From Salaquimonas sp041736675 (GTDB taxonomy: Bacteria > Pseudomonadota > Alphaproteobacteria > Rhizobiales > Rhizobiaceae), in contig JBGSTD010000007.1 in NCBI GenBank assembly GCA_041736675.1, positions 12,440 to 76,439 on the forward strand: 64,000 nt of DNA, read 5' to 3'. The notes under the pieces are model-generated. The model did not search any database and had not been told where the DNA came from. It was given only the letters and a program-made list of their open reading frames with translations. Position 1 is the stretch's first letter. Every line of letters starts with the position of its first letter. A program made the position numbers and the translations under genes. Of the stretch, positions 51,600 to 61,586 are shown piece by piece.

Positions 51600-53462
51600 T
51601 CAGTCCAAAATGAGGCCGCTCGTCTGTCTTGACCACAAGAAAGAATAGAGGCCGTCCTTCTTGACAAGCTCTTGATGAGTGCCTTCCTCAACGATTTTTC
51701 CATTGTCAAGAATGATCAGTCGATCCATCTCCGAGATGGTCGACAATCGATGGGCAATCGCAATGACCGACTTGCCATCCATCAATTCCCGCAGATTGTC
51801 CTTGATCGCTTCCTCAATACCGGAGTCGAGTTGCGAAGTTGCCTCATCAAGTATCAATATCGGTGCATCTCTCAGAAAAACTCGTGCGATTGCAATACGT
51901 TGCCTCTGGCCACCTGATAACTGGATACCCCGTTCACCCACCTGAGCGGCATAGCCTTTGCGGCCCTTCGAATCCTCCAGCCCCAAAATGAAATCATGCG
52001 CCTTCGCCTTTTTTGCAGCTAGGATGATTTCTTCCATCGACGCATCGGGCTTGCCGTGCACAATGTTGTCACGCACCGAGCGGTGGAACATTGCGGTATC
52101 CTGCTGCACCATGGAAAAGGCGGAGCGCAAACTGTCCTGCTGCACAGCGCTGATGTCCTGCCCGTCAAATCGGATCTCGCCTTTTTCGAGTTCAAAAAAC
52201 CGCAACATCAAATTTACCAGCGTAGACTTGCCAGCCCCGGAAGGGCCCACAATTCCCACTTTTTCGCCAGGTTTGATCGTCAGTGACAAATTGTCGAACA
52301 ACTCGCCGCTTTTGCCATAATTGAAACGGATATTCCTGAACTCGATTTTACCGGCCTTGAACTTCAAAGGCTTTGCATCAGACTTGTCGGTAATTTCAAG
52401 CGGCCTTGCGATCAGTTCCATCGAGTTTTGAACCGTGCCTATATTGCGGAAAAAGCCGTTCAATATGCCCATCAGACGATTGAGCAGAAGGGAAAGGCGC
52501 AATACCAACGCAATCGAGAAAGCCACCTCGCCAAGAGAGATTGTTGCCGACAGCCAAAGATCAATGGCCTGCCATGCGATGATGCAAACCATCACATTGC
52601 TCAGGATGGAAAGGCTGACGCGAACCCCTGTGAGATCGCGGGTGAAGAGCCGCAAAGCATCGTACTGGCCGCGCAGGCCTTCCTTGAACCAGTCGTTTTC
52701 CCGTGCTGTCGAGCCATGCAGTTTTACCGTGGAAATGTTTGCATAGCCGTCTACCATTCGCCCCGTCGCAACGGCACCTGCCTCAGCGGTTTTTCTGCCA
52801 TGCTGCCGGATACGAGGAATAAAATATCTGGCAATTGCAACAAAGCCGACGAGCCAGACAATAACATAAGCGCCAAGAGAAAAATTGAGCGACAATAGCA
52901 GCCCGAGCGTGGTCAGGGTATAGGCCGAAATGAAACCGATGGTCTGGATCAGCGCGATCAGCATATCACCAATGGCAAGGCCGGATTGAAAGACCTTCTG
53001 GGCAATACGTCCTGCCAGATCATTCTGGAAAAAGGAAAGCGACTGGCGAACAATATGGCTGTGCGATTGCCAGCGTGCCAGAGTAAAAAAATTTGGAACG
53101 ATGACCTGTTCCTCGATAACGGTTCCTGCAACTACCACAAAGACACGCGCAACAAGCGATACCAGAACCATGACCAGCAGTGTTGGTCCGGCAATTGGCA
53201 GCAGGGCGTCCCATCCACCCTGACGTGAGGGTTCGAATGCTGTCAGAATATCAACAATACGGCCGACATAGGTAAACACCACCGATTCAATGGCGGCATT
53301 GAGAAAGCCGAATATCATCATGGCGAGGAAGGCCCACTTGGCCTGCCGGGCATAAAACCAGACATAGGCATAAAAATTACCCGGTGGCTGCGGATCATCC
53401 TTGTGCCTGAACGGATCAATCGAACCCTCAGCCTTGGCGTATATCCAGTTAAGCAATCCCAT
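51600..53462 (-). CDS. ABC transporter, fused permease and ATPase (second of pair)
   Basis: The 620-residue half-transporter has an N-terminal type IV exporter membrane domain with six helices (about 35-330) and an ATPase domain: Walker A GIVGPSGAGKSTLV, signature LSGGQRQRIAIARVF, Walker B LILDEATSQLD with the catalytic Glu. Its ATG shares one base with the stop of the preceding homologue (TAATG), so the two are translationally coupled and probably form a heterodimer. Both keep the ATPase motifs, so neither site is obviously dead. The substrate is unknown; lipid or multidrug export are family options. Confidence 0.92.
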   Translation of the reverse strand: MGLLNWIYAKAEGSIDPFRHKDDPQPPGNFYAYVWFYARQAKWAFLAMMIFGFLNAAIESVVFTYVGRIVDILTAFEPSRQGGWDALLPIAGPTLLVMVLVSLVARVFVVVAGTVIEEQVIVPNFFTLARWQSHSHIVRQSLSFFQNDLAGRIAQKVFQSGLAIGDMLIALIQTIGFISAYTLTTLGLLLSLNFSLGAYVIVWLVGFVAIARYFIPRIRQHGRKTAEAGAVATGRMVDGYANISTVKLHGSTARENDWFKEGLRGQYDALRLFTRDLTGVRVSLSILSNVMVCIIAWQAIDLWLSATISLGEVAFSIALVLRLSLLLNRLMGILNGFFRNIGTVQNSMELIARPLEITDKSDAKPLKFKAGKIEFRNIRFNYGKSGELFDNLSLTIKPGEKVGIVGPSGAGKSTLVNLMLRFFELEKGEIRFDGQDISAVQQDSLRSAFSMVQQDTAMFHRSVRDNIVHGKPDASMEEIILAAKKAKAHDFILGLEDSKGRKGYAAQVGERGIQLSGGQRQRIAIARVFLRDAPILILDEATSQLDSGIEEAIKDNLRELMDGKSVIAIAHRLSTISEMDRLIILDNGKIVEEGTHQELVKKDGLYSFLWSRQTSGLILD

Positions 53463-55324
53463 TACTGTGCTGCATCCGCCTGACTATCAAGACCCAGAAA
53501 ACCGCCGGACTGGCGTGCCCACAATTCTGAATAAAGCCCACCCTTGGTGACAAGCTCATCGTGGCTGCCTGCCTCGATGATCTCGCCCTCGTTCATCACG
53601 ACCAGACGGTCCAGCGACGCGATTGTCGAAAGACGGTGTGCGATGGCAATTACGGTCTTGCCTTCCATTAACTCAAAAAGACTTTCCTGAATGGCAGCCT
53701 CCACCTCTGAGTCGAGCGCGGAAGTCGCCTCATCCAGAACAAGGATCGGTGCATCCTTCAAAAAGACACGGGCGATTGCAATACGCTGGCGCTGGCCGCC
53801 GGACAATTTGACGCCGCGCTCGCCAACATGGGCATCAAGACCGCTTCGGCCTTTCTGGTCTTCCAGCGATTGAATAAAATCCCAGGCCTTGGCCCGTTTT
53901 GCGGCTTTGATGATCTGCGCGTCCGTTGCATCAGGACTTGAGTAAGCAATGTTGTCACGGATCGAACGATGCAAAAGCGATGTATCCTGTGTCACCATCC
54001 CGACATGCTTGCGCAGCGAATTCTGTGAGACACCGGCAATATCCTGACCATCAATCAGGATTGCACCGTCTTCCAGGTCGTAAAACCGCAGCAGCAAATT
54101 GACCAGTGTTGTTTTGCCGGCACCTGAGCGGCCAACCAGTCCAAGCTTCTCACCCGGCCTGATGTCAAGTTTCAACCGGTTGATGACCGCCGCCTTTTCG
54201 CTGCCTTCCTTGCCATAGTCAAAATTGATGTTGTCAAAGGTGATGCGGCCCTTGTCAACAATCAGTTCTGCAGCATTCTCCCGGTCTAGCACCTCGCGCT
54301 CTTTCGACATCATTTTCATGCCGTCATGGATAACACCGATATTTTCAAAAAGGGCCGACACTTCCCACATGATCCACTGCGACATGCCGTTCAAACGCAA
54401 TGCCAATGCCACCGCAACCGCAATTGCCCCGACAGAAACAGCCGCTGCGAGCCAAAGCCAGATTGAAAGTGCAGCAATGACAAAAACGACAATGATGTTG
54501 TTGTAATAGATAAAGCCTTGGAACAACGTCACCAGACGCATCTGTTTGTGCACAGTCATAAGGAAACCATCCATGCTTTCCTTTGCATAGACTGACTCCC
54601 TGCCCGAATGGGAAAACAGCTTTACCGTGTTGATATTGGTGTAACTGTCAACAATCCTGCCGGTCATCATGGAGCGGGCATCGGCCTGTTCCTGGCTGAT
54701 CATTTTCAGTTTGGGAACAAAATAGCTGATGATCGTGACATAGCAGGCAATCCAGAACAAAAGCGGCAGAGCAAGGCGGTAGTCGGAGGTGGCGACCATG
54801 GCGATCATGCTGGCAAAATAGACGATGACATAGACTAGAATATCCATGATCTTCATCACCGCTTCGCGGATCGACAAGGATGTCTGCATGACCTTTGTCG
54901 CTACCCGCCCGGCAAATTCATTGGCAAAGAAATTCATGCTCTGCTTGAGCAGATAGCGATGCATCTGCCAGCGGGCGATCATCGGATAGTTGCCAAGCAG
55001 GGTCTGGTGAACGATCAGGGAATGCAGGAAGGAAACAAGTGGAAGCCCGACAAGAAGAAAGCCACCCATCAACCACAGTCGCGTGGCCTCGCGTTCGAGA
55101 AATCCGACACGTTCCGCATTGGAAAGCCAGTCAACGATCGAGCCCAGAAATCCAAACAACAAAACCTCGCCCGCCGCCATTAGTGCAGTCAGCACGGACA
55201 TGGCAATAATCCAGCCCAGGACAGGCCGCGAGTAATGCAGGCAAAAGGCCACCAGGGTGGCTGGCGGCGTTACAGGCTCTTCTTGTGGATAAGGTTCCAC
55301 ACGGGATTCAAAAAATCGGAACAT
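53462..55324 (-). CDS. ABC transporter, fused permease and ATPase (first of pair)
   Basis: This 620-residue half-transporter is a paralogue of the next gene and exactly as long. It has six helices (about 35-325) and an ATPase domain with GLVGRSGAGKTTLVN, LSGGQRQRIAIARVF and LVLDEATSALDSEVE. The N terminus has an extra acidic and proline-rich stretch (ESRVEPYPQEEPVTPP). It is the first gene of the coupled pair and has no soluble binding protein or regulator nearby. Exporter of unknown substrate. Confidence 0.92.
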   Translation of the reverse strand: MFRFFESRVEPYPQEEPVTPPATLVAFCLHYSRPVLGWIIAMSVLTALMAAGEVLLFGFLGSIVDWLSNAERVGFLEREATRLWLMGGFLLVGLPLVSFLHSLIVHQTLLGNYPMIARWQMHRYLLKQSMNFFANEFAGRVATKVMQTSLSIREAVMKIMDILVYVIVYFASMIAMVATSDYRLALPLLFWIACYVTIISYFVPKLKMISQEQADARSMMTGRIVDSYTNINTVKLFSHSGRESVYAKESMDGFLMTVHKQMRLVTLFQGFIYYNNIIVVFVIAALSIWLWLAAAVSVGAIAVAVALALRLNGMSQWIMWEVSALFENIGVIHDGMKMMSKEREVLDRENAAELIVDKGRITFDNINFDYGKEGSEKAAVINRLKLDIRPGEKLGLVGRSGAGKTTLVNLLLRFYDLEDGAILIDGQDIAGVSQNSLRKHVGMVTQDTSLLHRSIRDNIAYSSPDATDAQIIKAAKRAKAWDFIQSLEDQKGRSGLDAHVGERGVKLSGGQRQRIAIARVFLKDAPILVLDEATSALDSEVEAAIQESLFELMEGKTVIAIAHRLSTIASLDRLVVMNEGEIIEAGSHDELVTKGGLYSELWARQSGGFLGLDSQADAAQ

Positions 55325-55485
55325 CCGGTTTATTTGCGCTTGTTTGAAACAGGTTTCAAGGATTGAGGAGCATTATTGGCATAATCCGGCATATTTAACC
55401 GCCGCCATCAAGCTTTCCAAATAGTCACGCCGTGAATATAAGGCAGTAATCTAGAAAGTCAGCCTTTTCTTCAAGAAAGTCCCAG

Positions 55486-55941
55486 GTGTCGAAACCCTCA
55501 CTTGCATTGTATCAGCCGGATATTGCCGGAAATACCGGAACCTTGATTCGGTTATCTGCCTGCATGGGCACCCGATTGCATATTGTCAAACCTGCAGGAT
55601 TTCGCACCGACGACAGTAATCTCAAGCGGGCAGGAATGGATTATCTCGATCTTGCGAACCTTGTTCGGCATGATGATTATTCCGCTTTCATTACCTATGC
55701 AAAAGCAGCAGGGCAGCGGGTGATCCTGCTTTCGACGAAGGCCGATACTGCTTACACACGATTCTCCTTCCTCCCCAGTGACATCATTCTGCTTGGAAGG
55801 GAATCATCAGGTGTGCCCGATCAGGTTCATCAAGATGCCGATGCCAGACTGACCATCCCCATGCATGGTAAAGCACGTTCGCTAAACCAGGCGGTTTGCG
55901 CGGCAATGGTTTTGGGCGAAGCCTTGCGGCAGGTGGGTTAA
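55486..55941 (+). CDS. trmL: tRNA (cytidine/uridine-2'-O)-methyltransferase TrmL
   Basis: TrmL methylates the ribose of the wobble base of certain leucine tRNAs. The 151-residue SPOUT enzyme has IAGNTGTLIRLSACMGTRLHIV, LLGRESSGVPDQVH and the knotted C-terminal IPMHGKARSLNQAVCAAMVLGEALR. Length is typical. The GTG start at 55486 gives the normal N terminus (LALYQPDIAGN); no ATG is available. It is divergent from the exporter pair. Confidence 0.93.
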   Translation: MSKPSLALYQPDIAGNTGTLIRLSACMGTRLHIVKPAGFRTDDSNLKRAGMDYLDLANLVRHDDYSAFITYAKAAGQRVILLSTKADTAYTRFSFLPSDIILLGRESSGVPDQVHQDADARLTIPMHGKARSLNQAVCAAMVLGEALRQVG

Positions 55942-55948
55942 GCATCGA

Positions 55949-56314
55949 TCAGTCTGCAGTTGGCAGACGGCGCATGGTGAATTCGATCACATCACCCGGC
56001 AATTCTCGCCAACTCTCCACTTCAGACCAATAGGCGGCCTTGGGATATTTTTGCAGAAATTCCCGTGCCTTAGCCTGCGCCTCGGCGCGCGGCAAGGAAT
56101 ACGTTACCCTTTTCCAACCAAAAGCGCCTTTTTCATTCTGGCCCGAACTGCGCCTTTGTTTGGTCCACTTTTCGTGACTGGTTCTGGCCTTGGTGAGCGC
56201 CTCGTTCTGACGGTGCCAATAATCCCTGCTGGCATCTCCGGCAGGATTGCCATCATTGTCACAAGCCTCGCTTTTGTTAAGCGGGCCGCTCGAAATTCGG
56301 TCTTTTTCCAACAC
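55949..56314 (-). CDS. Hypothetical protein with conserved C-terminal segment
   Basis: The frame encodes up to 121 residues. The C-terminal part (about 68-121), WKRVTYSLPRAEAQAKAREF followed by LQKYPKAAYWSEVESW and ending IEFTMRRLPTAD, looks like a compact alpha/beta domain, while the N-terminal half is polar and low in hydrophobic residues. I do not recognise a family. The start is uncertain: GTG 56314 has a poor ribosome-binding site and a later start is possible. It converges with trmL seven bases away and is divergent from hemF. Confidence 0.6.
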   Translation of the reverse strand: MLEKDRISSGPLNKSEACDNDGNPAGDASRDYWHRQNEALTKARTSHEKWTKQRRSSGQNEKGAFGWKRVTYSLPRAEAQAKAREFLQKYPKAAYWSEVESWRELPGDVIEFTMRRLPTAD

Positions 56315-56457
56315 ACCAGACTTTCAAATGAAAAGGACATCCTATGAACACACTACGACCTGAAAAAGTCAAGATTGGCAGGTCTAAACCTTTGCTCTGG
56401 ACACCGCCTCTGCCATCCTGTTAAACCTTTGCCATATTCAAAACACCGGACGTATTC

Positions 56458-57375
56458 ATGTCAGATCAAAATCCCAAGATACCTCAAGGGCTCCCCGCAG
56501 ATATCGAAGACAAGAAGAAGCAGGCCGAAGCCTGGTTCCAGACGTTGCGCGACCAGATATGCTTGAAGTTCGAGCAGCTGGAGGCTGATCTGACAGGCCC
56601 GTTTTCAGAGCATGCACCCGGAAAATTTGTTGCCCGCAAATGGCAGCGCAATGAAGGTGAAGGCGGCGGCGGAACCATGTCGATGATGCATGGCAGACTT
56701 TTCGAGAAAGTCGGCGTGCACACATCCACCGTCTACGGCGAATTCGGCGAGGATTTCCGCAACCAGATCCCCGGTGCCAAGGATGACCCCCGTTTTTGGG
56801 CATCCGGCATTTCACTTATTGCTCATCCCTGGAACCCCAATGTTCCAACGGTCCACATGAACACGCGCATGGTGGTCACCACCGGACAGTGGTTTGGCGG
56901 TGGCGCCGATTTGACCCCGATGCTGAATGAACGCCGGACCCAGGAACACGAAGACAGCCAGTTGTTTCACAAGGCAATGAATTTTGTTTGCGGTCGCCAC
57001 GCTGTCGCTGACTATCCGCGCTACAAGAAATGGTGTGATGACTATTTCTTCCTCAAGCACCGCAACGAAATGCGCGGCATCGGCGGAATTTTCTACGACT
57101 ACCTTCATTCGAACGAGGAAAATGGCGGATGGAATGCCGATTTTTCCTTCACGCAAGATGTTGGCAAGGCGTTCAATGTCGCCTATTCGGCCATCGTCAA
57201 AAAGAACATGAACCTTGAGTGGACACCCGAGCAGCGCGAAGAGCAGCTGGTTCGCCGCGGCCGTTATGTCGAGTTCAACCTTCTTTATGACCGTGGAACT
57301 ATTTTCGGCCTCAAGACCGGAGGCAATGTGGACTCAATCCTTTCTTCGATGCCGCCAACGGTTCGCTGGCCGTAA
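56458..57375 (+). CDS. hemF: Oxygen-dependent coproporphyrinogen-III oxidase
   Basis: HemF makes protoporphyrinogen IX from coproporphyrinogen III with oxygen, in haem synthesis. The 305-residue protein has the family signatures GEGGGGTMSMMHGRLFEKVGVH, ISLIAHPWNPNVPTVHMNTR, WFGGGADLTPMLN, KWCDDYFFLKHRNEMRGIGGIFYD and RRGRYVEFNLLYDRGTIFGLKTGG. Length is normal. The haem it helps make would be used by the bc1 complex encoded about 8 kb away. It is divergent from the hypothetical gene. Confidence 0.97.
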   Translation: MSDQNPKIPQGLPADIEDKKKQAEAWFQTLRDQICLKFEQLEADLTGPFSEHAPGKFVARKWQRNEGEGGGGTMSMMHGRLFEKVGVHTSTVYGEFGEDFRNQIPGAKDDPRFWASGISLIAHPWNPNVPTVHMNTRMVVTTGQWFGGGADLTPMLNERRTQEHEDSQLFHKAMNFVCGRHAVADYPRYKKWCDDYFFLKHRNEMRGIGGIFYDYLHSNEENGGWNADFSFTQDVGKAFNVAYSAIVKKNMNLEWTPEQREEQLVRRGRYVEFNLLYDRGTIFGLKTGGNVDSILSSMPPTVRWP

Positions 57376-57477
57376 GTCGGATAAAATGCGTCCATGCCAT
57401 ATTGCCGGCATTTTCTTCTGTATGATGAGACTGCGGGAAACACTCCGTTAGTTATTCACACACCAGGGAGATTTGTC

Positions 57478-57666
57478 ATGAAAATCTTTGAATGTGGGAC
57501 CCTTGTTCCCGGTTGCCAATGGCACACATCAGACAGCAACGAGGCGGAAATTGTCCAACGCAGCGTCGACCACATGAAAACCGCACACGGCGAAACCATC
57601 ATTCGCGAGTCTATGGTCAATGCGATCAAGGCGAGAATTCAGCCGGTAAAGAGTGACGCGGCGTAG
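57478..57666 (+). CDS. DUF1059 family small protein
   Basis: The 62-residue protein begins MKIFECGTLVPGCQWHTS and ends with a helical VDHMKTAHGETI, the DUF1059 pattern with two cysteines and a histidine near the N terminus that resemble a small metal site. GGGAG eight bases before ATG 57478 sets the start; the frame extends upstream without support. It follows hemF by 102 bases. Function unknown. Confidence 0.85.
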   Translation: MKIFECGTLVPGCQWHTSDSNEAEIVQRSVDHMKTAHGETIIRESMVNAIKARIQPVKSDAA

Positions 57667-57669
57667 CTT

Positions 57670-58902
57670 TTATTCAATTTTGAGCAGTTCCGCCTTTGAC
57701 AGTTTGAAGCCGCTATCAACCCATAGCTTTTCAAGCTTTTTCGTCAGCGCGCCTATTTCAGGGCCTGCAGCAATGCCCTTGTTCAAAATATCCTGACCCT
57801 TGACAGGGAAAACCGGACGCTTCCATTTTGTGGCATATTTGACATGCTCCGCAATTGACTTGGCGCTGGCGCTGCCCTCCTCGTTTGTCATTGCCAACCG
57901 GGCTATTTCCAGCTTCATTTTATCAAGGATAGCCTGCGGATCACCCAGATACAGCGATTTTGCCAACTCGACTTCATCGCAGTCCTTGCGGGGCAAAGGA
58001 GACTGTGCCCAATCCACCAGACGCCGTGTCTCATCACCGGAAAACTTGAGGCGGCGCGCAACGCCAGTGGCTATTTCACCGTCCGGTCGCATCATGGCGG
58101 CCAAACGGACCATGGCATCAGGCTTCCACCGCCATTTCTGCTCAGCAGCGATCAGGTGCGGAACCAGATCAATTCCCCATTTTTCGCTTTCTGGCAGGAT
58201 AACGCCAAGGACGCCGGTCGTGCGCATCCACAACAGCGACCGCGAGGGATCGGGCGCCTTCAGCGTCTTGCGCAGTTCCATCCAGATGCGCTCGACGGAA
58301 ATGTTTTCAAGTCCGCCTTTCAGCTTTGCGCAGGCTTTGAGACCATCGCCATCCGGCCGCGCAGCTCCATACCAGGCAAAAAACCTGAAAAACCGCAAAA
58401 TCCGCAAATGGTCTTCAGTGATTCGCTCACCAGCGTCGCCGATAAAACGGACATGCCGGTTTTTAACATCATCAAGGCCGTTGAGTGGATCATACAGAAT
58501 CCCGTGCCTGTCACAGTAGAGTGCATTTATCGTCAGGTCGCGCCGTTTGGCGTCGAGCTCCCAGTCCGTGCCAAATCTCACCACTGCATGCCGGCCGTTG
58601 GTTTCAATGTCCTCGCGCAGTGTCGTGATTTCGAAGGGTGTCTTGCCGGCAACAGCAGTGATTGTACCATGTTCAATACCGGTTGCTATTGCCCTGATAC
58701 CGGCTGCCTCAAGTGCTTTTATTGTTTGGGCCGGTACTAGGGTAGTCGAAAGGTCAACATCGGCAACCGCAATCCCCATCAAGCTGTTACGAACCGCACC
58801 ACCATTGACCCGCACTTCGCCGCCTGCCGCCTCAAGTGCATCAAATACTGTCAACAATGGTTTGCTGTTCAGCCAGGCTTCCCTTTTCAGATCAGGCGTC
58901 AT
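57670..58902 (-). CDS. cca: CCA tRNA nucleotidyltransferase / poly(A) polymerase family
   Basis: This enzyme adds or repairs the 3' CCA of tRNAs. The 410-residue class II protein has the nucleotidyltransferase head with VRVNGGAVRNSLMGIAVADVDLSTTL (GG and DxD motif), FGTDWELDAKRRDLTINALYCD, GDAGERITEDHLRILRFFRFFAWYG and a helical body and tail. Its ATG overlaps the stop of the NUDIX gene by four bases, so the NUDIX, Cca pair is coupled, a common arrangement in Hyphomicrobiales. Confidence 0.94.
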   Translation of the reverse strand: MTPDLKREAWLNSKPLLTVFDALEAAGGEVRVNGGAVRNSLMGIAVADVDLSTTLVPAQTIKALEAAGIRAIATGIEHGTITAVAGKTPFEITTLREDIETNGRHAVVRFGTDWELDAKRRDLTINALYCDRHGILYDPLNGLDDVKNRHVRFIGDAGERITEDHLRILRFFRFFAWYGAARPDGDGLKACAKLKGGLENISVERIWMELRKTLKAPDPSRSLLWMRTTGVLGVILPESEKWGIDLVPHLIAAEQKWRWKPDAMVRLAAMMRPDGEIATGVARRLKFSGDETRRLVDWAQSPLPRKDCDEVELAKSLYLGDPQAILDKMKLEIARLAMTNEEGSASAKSIAEHVKYATKWKRPVFPVKGQDILNKGIAAGPEIGALTKKLEKLWVDSGFKLSKAELLKIE

Positions 58903-59585
58903 GGATATAGCCTTCGAGCTGATTGAATAAGTCTGTCGTGCATAACCTTGATAATTCCGGCTGTCACACCCCAGATATGATGTTCACCGAAGGGCATTTC
59001 GAGATAGTGCCGACGACTGCCCATAAATAGCCGACTGCCCATCACATGGTTTTCTTCGTTCATCAGAAATGCCAGCGGCACCTCGAAAATATACTCCACT
59101 TCCTCAGGATTGGCTTTCAGCGCAACTTCGGGCTCAACCAGAGCAACAACCGGGGTAATCCGATAGCCTGAACCGGTGAAATATTCAGGCATCATGCCCA
59201 GCACCTCCACTTGACTGCTGTCCAGCCCGATCTCCTCACTGGCTTCGCGCAAGGCGGCCGCAGACGGGGAGCCGTCATCGGCATCAATCTTGCCCCCGGC
59301 AAAAGCTATTTGGCCGGAATGGGAATTGAGCTTTTCCGTCCGCTTGGTCATCAATACAGTCAACTCATCGGCTCGTTTGACAATCGGAATAAGGACCGCT
59401 GCTGGTTTGACTGCTTTTTCAAAAACCCAGTCCCTGAATTCGGGATTGAAAATGAAATCGCCCAACGGCTCATCTGCATTCTCGAACAGACCTGAAAAAG
59501 CAAGGCGGCGAAAACCGCTGGCGTCGATTTTCGAGAACAGGCTCTCACCTTCCAGTAGAATTTCACTGTCTTTGCGGGTCAACCC
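58899..59585 (-). CDS. NUDIX hydrolase, CoA pyrophosphatase-like
   Basis: The 228-residue protein has the NUDIX box GGKIDADDGSPSAAALREASEEIGL preceded by KLNSHSGQIAFAGGK, the UPF0035 extension found in CoA pyrophosphatases, and a C-terminal region with HHIWGVTAGIIKVMHDRL. It probably hydrolyses coenzyme A or related nucleotides. TTG 59585, six bases after GGAG, is the best-supported start; a TTG at 59630 would add 15 residues without a ribosome-binding motif. It is coupled to cca and follows the DUF1285 gene by about 70 bases. Confidence 0.88.
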   Translation of the reverse strand, partial: GLTRKDSEILLEGESLFSKIDASGFRRLAFSGLFENADEPLGDFIFNPEFRDWVFEKAVKPAAVLIPIVKRADELTVLMTKRTEKLNSHSGQIAFAGGKIDADDGSPSAAALREASEEIGLDSSQVEVLGMMPEYFTGSGYRITPVVALVEPEVALKANPEEVEYIFEVPLAFLMNEENHVMGSRLFMGSRRHYLEMPFGEHHIWGVTAGIIKVMHDRLIQSARRLYP

Positions 59586-59657
59586 ATACTCCAATCGGCA
59601 ATCCTGATTTACCCGCGCGTATGCGCTCAAAAAGGTCTTTGTTCAGGTATATCCAAA

Positions 59658-60290
59658 TCACACGTCATCTGACAACCGGCTCAATTCGTCGGCTGCCATG
59701 ATCGGGAACACAGTCCCCCTGCTACAAACGGCAAACATGTTTTTGCCATCGACGTTTATCTCTTCACCATGAGAAATCAACTCATACATTACTGGTCTGG
59801 ACAACAGCGCCTCCAGCCGCCCTCTCACTTGGAGATAGGGTTTTATACCGTCATTTCCCGCAACTGTCTCAAATCGCAGTTTGTGATCCGGCCCGATTTC
59901 CACCACATCACCAACATTGGTGCGGATTGTCAGCTCCAATTTGCCGTTTTGGGTATTTGCGTTGATTTCAACTCCGATGAAATGAGCGTCCTCGACCTTG
60001 ATCTTTATCCTCTCCACCGGTGTCACCAGATAGGTTTCACCATCTTCGTCCTTGCGCAAAACGGTGGCAAACAGGTCAACAAGCGCCTTTCTGCCGATGG
60101 GAGTGCCCATATAAAACCATGTGCCATCCTTTTTGATGACCATGTCGAGTTCGCCGCAGTAGTCGGGGTTCCATTTTTCGACCGGCGCCGGACCCCGTTT
60201 TTTGTCTCCAGCCCGTTCGATCAGGGCCTGCAGACCACTCAAACCAGCGGATTGGCCAGTTTGTGCTGAAACTTTTCTTTTTTCCGCCAT
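59658..60290 (-). CDS. DUF1285 family protein
   Basis: The 210-residue protein has a charged N-terminal stretch, then the DUF1285 core: DMVIKKDGTWFYMGTPIGRKALVDLF, TYLVTPVERIKIKVEDAHFIGVEI, and the C-terminal ISHGEEINVDGKNMFAVCSRGTVFPIM. The family is widespread, has a compact beta fold and no established function. It heads the DUF1285-NUDIX-cca cluster, the same order as in related genomes, which suggests an RNA or cofactor link without proving it. Confidence 0.9.
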   Translation of the reverse strand: MAEKRKVSAQTGQSAGLSGLQALIERAGDKKRGPAPVEKWNPDYCGELDMVIKKDGTWFYMGTPIGRKALVDLFATVLRKDEDGETYLVTPVERIKIKVEDAHFIGVEINANTQNGKLELTIRTNVGDVVEIGPDHKLRFETVAGNDGIKPYLQVRGRLEALLSRPVMYELISHGEEINVDGKNMFAVCSRGTVFPIMAADELSRLSDDV

Positions 60291-60531
60291 GGTTTGTGTC
60301 CAAATTCCGGTTCAGTTCGATTTCTTTGTGAGAAAATATCGCTCACAACATGTTTAGCAAGATTGGCAACTTGTAATGCGGCGATTCCTGCCTACCATGG
60401 TATTAAAACCATAACAAAGGTCCTGGTCAAAAACGTAACCGCACAATCTCAACGGGCCACAACCAGCCCGCAATCGGCCAAAAACCGACAAGACTGAAAC
60501 AAACGACACCTCAGGCACTCCAGGAGACACC

Positions 60532-61542
60532 ATGACAGCAATAGATCGCACCCTCACCAAAGCGGATGAAAAGGCAATCATTGCAGATGCTGAAAAAGCA
60601 GTGGCAGATATAAAAGCGGCTCGCGCAGAAACCGCAAAGATCATTTTTGGCCAGGAAACCGTGGTTGAGCGGGCCATGGTGACAATTCTTTCGGGCGGTC
60701 ACGGTCTATTGGTCGGACTGCCAGGTCTTGCCAAAACCAAGCTGGTTGACACGCTTGGTACTGTGCTCGGTCTCAAGGCCGGGCGTATCCAATTCACTCC
60801 TGATTTGATGCCATCGGATATTCTCGGCTCTGAAATACTCCAGCAGGAAGATGGCGGGAAAAGATCATTCCAGTTTGTCAAAGGTCCCATTTTCACCCAA
60901 TTGCTGATGGCCGATGAAATAAACCGGGCCAGCCCGCGTACCCAAGCCGCCCTTTTGCAGGCGATGCAGGAATATCATGTAACCATTGCCAGTGCTCGCC
61001 ACGACCTTCCCTCGCCTTTCCACGTTCTGGCAACCCAAAACCCCTTGGAACAAGAGGGTACTTACCCGCTTCCCGAAGCACAGCTTGACCGCTTCCTGAT
61101 GCAAATCGACGTATTGTATCCGGAACTTGAGGCAGAACGGCGTATTCTGCTTGAAACGACGGGAGACCACGAGGCGAAAGTCAGGGCTGTTATGACAGCC
61201 AAACGCCTGCAGGAAATGCAGACACTGGTTCGCAAAATCCCTGTGGGTGAAAGCGTGGTCAATGCCATTCTTGAATTGGTCCGCTCCGCCCGTCCCGGCG
61301 CAAGCACCAATGAAATGAACCAGTATATTTCCTGGGGTCCGGGTCCCCGCGCCAGCCAGTCACTGATGCTGACTGCAAGGGCAAGGGCCCTGCTCGATGG
61401 CAGACTTGCCCCATCGGTGGACGATGTACTCGCCTTGGCCGAACCGGTCCTCCAACACCGAATGCAACTTTCCTTTGCTGCACGTGCCGAGCGGGTTTCC
61501 GTGCGCGATGTTATTTCCTCTATCAAGAAGACAATTGGCTGA
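60532..61542 (+). CDS. MoxR-family AAA+ ATPase
   Basis: MoxR ATPases act as chaperones for cofactor insertion or complex assembly together with DUF58 and von Willebrand domain partners. The 336-residue protein has Walker A VGLPGLAKTKLVDTLG, Walker B LLMADEINRASPRTQAALLQAMQE, sensor 1 VLATQNPLEQEGTYPLPEAQLDRFLM and a C-terminal lid (WGPGPRASQSLMLTARARALLDGR). AGGAG lies before ATG 60532. It starts an operon continuing through the DUF58 and DUF4159 genes to the end of the window. It is divergent from DUF1285. Confidence 0.95.
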   Translation: MTAIDRTLTKADEKAIIADAEKAVADIKAARAETAKIIFGQETVVERAMVTILSGGHGLLVGLPGLAKTKLVDTLGTVLGLKAGRIQFTPDLMPSDILGSEILQQEDGGKRSFQFVKGPIFTQLLMADEINRASPRTQAALLQAMQEYHVTIASARHDLPSPFHVLATQNPLEQEGTYPLPEAQLDRFLMQIDVLYPELEAERRILLETTGDHEAKVRAVMTAKRLQEMQTLVRKIPVGESVVNAILELVRSARPGASTNEMNQYISWGPGPRASQSLMLTARARALLDGRLAPSVDDVLALAEPVLQHRMQLSFAARAERVSVRDVISSIKKTIG

Positions 61543-61586
61543 ATGAGTACCAATCCCTTCGTCAGCATCAAGGCAGGCAGATCAGC

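Noticed and set aside
51600..55324. One dead ATPase site in the exporter pair
   Set aside because: Both proteins keep Walker A, signature and Walker B with the catalytic Glu, so there is no sequence sign of a degenerate site.
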